A DNA stretch of 64,000 nucleotides from Flavobacterium branchiarum (GTDB taxonomy: Bacteria > Bacteroidota > Bacteroidia > Flavobacteriales > Flavobacteriaceae), in NCBI RefSeq assembly GCF_030409845.1, contig NZ_JAUFQQ010000005.1:1984001-2048000 (forward strand). The letters are read 5' to 3'. Below, in pieces: positions 60,188 through 64,000 of the stretch; the stretch's first letter is position 1; each line of letters opens with the position of its first letter. The translations under genes were made by a program, and so were the position numbers. The notes beneath the pieces were generated by a model. That model ran no database searches. It was given only the letters and a program-made list of their open reading frames with translations, and was not told the origin of the DNA.

Positions 60188-62464
60188 TTATCTCAGATTA
60201 TAACGTAATCCAAAGAAACTGCGAATTCCTTGGTTTGGCGCATAAACATAGGTTGTGTCAAATGTCATTCCGTATGGATTACTTGGAGTTACAAGTACTT
60301 TATCGTTTGAATCGTAGTCAACATTTTTGTCAAAAGGATCGTTAGTTCTCGAAATAAGGAATGGGTTATTTCGTTTAGGAGTAAAGTTAAGTAGGTTTTT
60401 GATTCCAGCGTATAAATCAAAATTCTTCCAACCTGTGTAAGTAAACTGAATGTTTTGTAAACTATACCAAGGGGAGTTTGGGTCTCTAGGGTCGTTATCA
60501 CCTAATAGAGGTAATTTCATCGGACTGTATAAATTTCCGGTATAATCAATTGCTAAATTAATTGGATTAATTTTATACGAAGCGCTCCAAGTTGCTGTAA
60601 ATTTCTCTGTTAGATACGGTCTTTCACGAGTTCCGTTTTCAATATTCGAAACATCCATAATTGTTGCGCCTGCAATTAGTTTTAATCCGTTATTGAAGTT
60701 TACGTCTATGTTTGTGCTGATTCCCTGACTTACAGCGTGACCATCAATGTTGTCATAAATGATTTTGTTCGGGTCGGTATCATAATCTGCTATTATCTTA
60801 TTGCTAAATCGGGTATGAAAAGCGGTAGTTTCGATACCAATAAATGTCCCGTTGTTAAAGTATATTTTCTTGATGTAGTTTAAATTAGCATTGATTGATT
60901 TTTCTGGATTCAGATTATTAGCAATAACAACTTCTCTAGATCCAGTTAAAGCGGCGTGGTCTTCTGTGAATAAATTTACCACTCTATAACCTGTTCCGGC
61001 ATTAAAACGAAGGATGTTGTTATCATTAAATTTTAATTTATAGGCAAATCTTGGAGTTACAATATTTCCGTGGATAGAGTTATAATCGTATCGTAGCCCT
61101 AGAAGTATTTTGTGTTTTTCTGTTAATGTTATTTCATCTTGCAAAAATATACCTGGTAACCATGTTTTATCTGGATTGTTTTTTCCTTGTATTTGTGTCG
61201 ATGTTGTATTGTCATCGTAATAAGTATAACGAGAGGCTATTCCTGCTAGCAAGTCATTGTTTTTGATTTTTTTGTCCCAAGTAAGTTGAGCAAACCCAAT
61301 TTTTTGATTAGCTATATAGGAAGTAGTTCCATAACGACTGTCTTGATAATGTACATTCCCAGAGAAAGAAAATATCAGTTTTTCATCTGTTGGTAATTGG
61401 TAACTTCCTATAAGTTCGGCACGTTTGGTGTAAACACTTTCTCCGTAGATTTTATCGCCACCTCTGTATTTTTTTTCCCAGCGTATATCGCCACCCCAAC
61501 GATCTTCATACATACCGCGTCCTGCGAGAGTAAATATTCTATTTTCTTTTCTTTTAAACGACCATTTTTGAAATACTGATACCCGATCCTGAAGCGTCAC
61601 ATCTGTAAAGCCATCATTGTCATTGTCAATTCTTTGGTTGTAATTAAAATAATTAACGCCTAGTAAAGCTGTTGCATTTTTGCCAGCATTTAATTTCACT
61701 CCCAAATCTACATTTGTCTCTAGCCAGCTGGTTGTAAATACATCAGCAGAGAAAACAGGTGCATTGGTAGCACTTTTTGTTATAATATTTATTAATCCTC
61801 CTACAGCCTCACTTCCATAAAGAGAAGATGCAGGACCTTTTACAATTTCTATTCTTTCTACAAGTGAGTTCGGAATTCCTGATAATCCATAAACTGTAGA
61901 TAAACTGCTTACAATTGGCATTCCATCAATCATGACAGCCGTATAAGGGCCTTCGAGACCATTTATATGAATGTCACCAGTGTTACAAACGCCACAATTT
62001 AGTTGAGGTCGTACTCCATTCACATTTTGTAAAGCCTCATAAATATTAGCCGTTGGATTTTTTTTAAAGAATACTGGCGTGTAAACTTCTACAGGAACCG
62101 CACTTTCTAAGCGTTTTACAGCTTTTAATGTTCCAGATATTACGACTTCGTTAAGTTCGTTTTCATTATTTGTTAATTGAAAATCTAAAGTCAAAGGCTC
62201 ATTTTCTTTAAAAACAATGTTTTTTGTTATTGTCTTTTGACCAAGTGATGAAACTTGAATTTTATAATTGCCTAACGGAATAGCTTCTAATTTATAAAAG
62301 CCTAAACTATCCGTTTGGGTTTTATAATTAGTTTTCAGTATTTGAACATTTGCTTGTTGCTTTTCTTGATTTTCAATAAATACTCTTCCTGAAATTGATG
62401 AGGTATTTTGTGAAAAACCAACCTGAAGTATTGAAAACAGTAGCATTGTAAATAAATATTTCAT
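60188..62464 (-). CDS. TonB-dependent outer-membrane receptor with a CxxC in the plug
   Basis: A 758-residue receptor: signal peptide, a carboxypeptidase-like domain at about 22-100 (SSISGRVFIENQEKQQANV), a TonB-box-like NEVVISG at 105-111, a plug at about 115-230 with IDGMPIVSSLST and GPASSLYGSEAVGGLINIITKS, then a barrel ending GLRYNLR. The plug contains NCGVCNTGDIHINGLEG, a CxxC (Cys157, Cys160), unusual in nutrient receptors and suggesting a metal or thiol ligand. A dyad overlaps its promoter. The genes around it (thioredoxin, reductase, MerC) suggest a metal-handling locus. Substrate unknown. Confidence 0.88.
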   Translation of the reverse strand: MKYLFTMLLFSILQVGFSQNTSSISGRVFIENQEKQQANVQILKTNYKTQTDSLGFYKLEAIPLGNYKIQVSSLGQKTITKNIVFKENEPLTLDFQLTNNENELNEVVISGTLKAVKRLESAVPVEVYTPVFFKKNPTANIYEALQNVNGVRPQLNCGVCNTGDIHINGLEGPYTAVMIDGMPIVSSLSTVYGLSGIPNSLVERIEIVKGPASSLYGSEAVGGLINIITKSATNAPVFSADVFTTSWLETNVDLGVKLNAGKNATALLGVNYFNYNQRIDNDNDGFTDVTLQDRVSVFQKWSFKRKENRIFTLAGRGMYEDRWGGDIRWEKKYRGGDKIYGESVYTKRAELIGSYQLPTDEKLIFSFSGNVHYQDSRYGTTSYIANQKIGFAQLTWDKKIKNNDLLAGIASRYTYYDDNTTSTQIQGKNNPDKTWLPGIFLQDEITLTEKHKILLGLRYDYNSIHGNIVTPRFAYKLKFNDNNILRFNAGTGYRVVNLFTEDHAALTGSREVVIANNLNPEKSINANLNYIKKIYFNNGTFIGIETTAFHTRFSNKIIADYDTDPNKIIYDNIDGHAVSQGISTNIDVNFNNGLKLIAGATIMDVSNIENGTRERPYLTEKFTATWSASYKINPINLAIDYTGNLYSPMKLPLLGDNDPRDPNSPWYSLQNIQFTYTGWKNFDLYAGIKNLLNFTPKRNNPFLISRTNDPFDKNVDYDSNDKVLVTPSNPYGMTFDTTYVYAPNQGIRSFFGLRYNLR

Positions 62465-62479
62465 TTTGTATAAATTATA

Positions 62480-62516
62480 TTTTAGACAAATCTAAAAATT
62501 ATATTCGACAAACAAA
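62480..62516 (-). promoter_or_regulatory. Promoter and overlapping dyad of the TonB receptor gene
   Basis: On the minus strand a TTTG box (62513-62516) lies 18 bp before TAGATTTG (62487-62494), close to the Bacteroidetes promoter consensus. The perfect dyad TTTTAGA-N4-TCTAAAA (62480-62497) covers the -7 box, as a repressor site would. The half-site is the same TTTAGA/TCTAAA as in the dyad at 28354, but with one base less spacing. Confidence 0.6.
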
Positions 62517-62548
62517 ATTCTTTCTCAAAAAATAGTATTTTTTACATT

Positions 62549-62582
62549 AAAAAAGCGGTTCATGGTTTATTATGAACCGCTT
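62549..62582 (-). terminator. Terminator after the reductase gene
   Basis: AAGCGGTTCAT pairs with ATGAACCGCTT; on the minus strand the stem is followed by a T run. It separates the MerC-reductase unit from the receptor unit. Confidence 0.8.
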
Positions 62583-62653
62583 ACGTTTTTAACCGTAAAC
62601 CAAACAATTACACTAACATAAAATGATACGATTATATATTATGTTTCCGACTG

Positions 62654-63562
62654 CTAGAAATCTTCTTCTATGAGTTCCTTATTTATGAAAGCACCTGCTA
62701 CTGATCCTGATGAAACCGCTAGTGCTACTGAACGACCAAATGTGGAATTGTCACCTGCAGCATATATTCCTTTGATTGTTGTTTTCTGATAAGAATCTAC
62801 TTTTATTAAGCCTTGTTCTGTCATTTCGCAGCCCAATTCTTGTGGTAAATGCGAATGTTGCTCAAAAGGAGGTCTAGCATAAAGTGCTTTAATCGCTGTT
62901 TTTGTTCCGTCCTTAAAAACAATATTTATAATTTTACCATCATTGTGTTGGAAATAATCTATTTCATTTTCTAAAGTTGCGATGTTGTTCTTTTTTAGTG
63001 TAGCAGTTTGATCTTCGGTCAATGATGATTTTCCATTTGTAAATAGCGTAAGGTCTTTTGTCCAATTTGAAATCATTTTTGTAAAATCATATCCGATATC
63101 ACCGTTTGCGATAATGCCAGTTCTTTCGTTTTTTACTTCGTAGCCGTGACAATAAGGACAATGTAATATCGAAATTCCCCAACATGCTGCGAATCCATTT
63201 ATTTCTGGAAATATATCTTTCAATCCTGTTGCAAAAATTAATTTTCTTGCTATAAAGACTTCTTTTCTTTCTGTTAGTATTTCAAAATCACTTTCTTTTT
63301 TAGATGCTTTAACTGCTTTATCTTCAATAAAACTTATAGTCGGGTACTTTAATACTTGGTTTTTTGCGGTAGCATTTATATCGGACGGTTTTTTACCATC
63401 TTGAGTTATGAAATTGTGTGAGTATGGAGTTTGTTGATTGCATGGATTGCCGCTATCTATAATTAACACTTTTCGCATCGAACGTCCTAATGCCATGGCT
63501 GCTGAAAAGCCGGCATAACTGCCACCAATTATTATAACATCGTATTCGTTACTTTTTTTCAT
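62654..63562 (-). CDS. Thioredoxin-reductase-like FAD/NAD(P) oxidoreductase
   Basis: A 302-residue flavoprotein of the thioredoxin-reductase fold, with the FAD site IIGGSYAGFSAAMALGRS, the redox pair CPYCHGYE (Cys135, Cys138), and YAAGDNSTFGRSVALAVSSG at the end. The NAD(P) site GIIANGDIGYDF is less typical (glycine pattern altered), so it may be a ferredoxin- or other-type relative. It has no signal peptide and acts in the cytoplasm. Its start is 18 bp after the MerC-like gene stop. Confidence 0.85.
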   Translation of the reverse strand: MKKSNEYDVIIIGGSYAGFSAAMALGRSMRKVLIIDSGNPCNQQTPYSHNFITQDGKKPSDINATAKNQVLKYPTISFIEDKAVKASKKESDFEILTERKEVFIARKLIFATGLKDIFPEINGFAACWGISILHCPYCHGYEVKNERTGIIANGDIGYDFTKMISNWTKDLTLFTNGKSSLTEDQTATLKKNNIATLENEIDYFQHNDGKIINIVFKDGTKTAIKALYARPPFEQHSHLPQELGCEMTEQGLIKVDSYQKTTIKGIYAAGDNSTFGRSVALAVSSGSVAGAFINKELIEEDF

Positions 63563-63580
63563 GATTTTTGTTTTTAAGCG

Positions 63581-63967
63581 TTACAAAGTGTTTTTAGTTT
63601 GGAGTAGCTTTTTGTTAGTATCTATTTTTTTGTGAATTAGGTAATTTAGAATATGACCAATTATCATCCCAATTCCACCAATAAAGATTAGGACGGTGTG
63701 TACATCTAGTATTATTTCTATAATTATGCTTATAAAAATTAGGGTTATTGATAAAAGCAGAATACTACTTACAAGTAGAGTCGCTTTTTTTACTATTTTT
63801 ATAACTGCAAAAAATCCGATGGATGCAAAAAGTAAATCGATTATAGGATTATGGGTTATACCAAGTGGAACTATTGTTAATATAGGCAACACCAAACAAT
63901 GCACGAGGCATATTGTTGCGCTTGAAATTCCTAAAATGTCCCAATTAAAAGTTGTTTTTGTCTTCAT
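63581..63967 (-). CDS. MerC-like small membrane protein
   Basis: A 128-residue protein with four transmembrane segments. Near the N-terminus it has ATICLVHCLVLPIL, with Cys20 and Cys24 and His23, in the place of the metal-binding cysteines of MerC, a mercury-transport protein. In Bacteroidetes such proteins lie in loci unrelated to mercury and may carry other metals. No merA or merR is visible. It may begin the MerC-reductase transcript; upstream sequence is cut at the window edge. Confidence 0.8.
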   Translation of the reverse strand: MKTKTTFNWDILGISSATICLVHCLVLPILTIVPLGITHNPIIDLLFASIGFFAVIKIVKKATLLVSSILLLSITLIFISIIIEIILDVHTVLIFIGGIGMIIGHILNYLIHKKIDTNKKLLQTKNTL

Positions 63968-64000
63968 AATGTGTATATTAGCTTAATGCAATAATGTTGC

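Noticed and set aside
63581..63967. Mercury-resistance operon
   Set aside because: Only a MerC-like protein is present; the flavoprotein is thioredoxin-reductase-like without MerA features, and no merR or merT is visible.

Overview
This 64 kb window is chromosomal DNA of a gliding member of the Bacteroidota, most likely a Flavobacterium. The evidence is low GC content, few Shine-Dalgarno sites, several exact copies of the Bacteroidetes -7 box TAnnTTTG, a giant SprB-type adhesin with a type IX secretion (gliding-type) C-terminal domain followed by a PorP/SprF gene, the gliding lipoprotein gene gldH, the Bacteroidetes families DUF4837 and DUF4421, and a carotenoid lycopene cyclase.

Layout. 0-8 kb: the 3' part of the adhesin gene and its SprF-like partner. 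8-19 kb: pgk, a LysM lytic transglycosylase, DUF4837 lipoprotein, GNAT protein, three secreted alpha/beta hydrolases (two are paralogues), a CPBP membrane protease, an S41 protease and rnpA. 19-26 kb: plsC and an acyl-ACP desaturase (lipid synthesis), an HD hydrolase, two unknown proteins, a repeat array, a crotonase and an NtrY-like kinase. 25.7-40.5 kb: a heme locus with hemJ-like and hemH on one strand, an AraC regulator, then hemA-hemC-hemD-hemE-unknown-hemF and, after an accessory insert, hemB and a cytochrome c lipoprotein. The insert carries palindromic repeat arrays, an IS200-like (RAYT-type) transposase, DUF4421 and two secreted proteins. Of the usual C5-pathway genes only hemL is not seen. 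40.7-46.9 kb: ogt, a 3'-5' exonuclease, a 111-bp tandem repeat array, an AlkZ-like protein and an SpmA/SpmB fusion. 47-53 kb: a 3-oxoacid CoA-transferase pair, PBP1A, gldH and a PSP1/RicT-like gene. 53-56 kb: a three-gene operon trhO-trhP-ferredoxin. 56-59.5 kb: another repeat array, a bacilliredoxin, a TPR protein and lycopene cyclase. 59.6-64 kb: a thioredoxin-like protein, a TonB-dependent receptor, a thioredoxin-reductase-like flavoprotein and a MerC-like membrane protein.

The most notable points are: (1) the tRNA-hydroxylation operon, in which the TrhO rhodanese carries a C-terminal domain clearly homologous to the C-terminal domain of the adjacent U32 protein TrhP; (2) a RAYT/REP system whose hairpin stems show compensatory changes; (3) a cysteine-pair-rich module (receptor with CxxC in its plug, periplasmic thioredoxin, reductase, MerC), with a dyad over the receptor promoter; (4) a 23-bp palindrome between the AraC gene and hemA that looks like a metal-regulator box; (5) three tandem arrays built from CTTTGCG words. 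No tRNA, rRNA or CRISPR array was recognised. All identifications come from reading the sequence; no database search was run.
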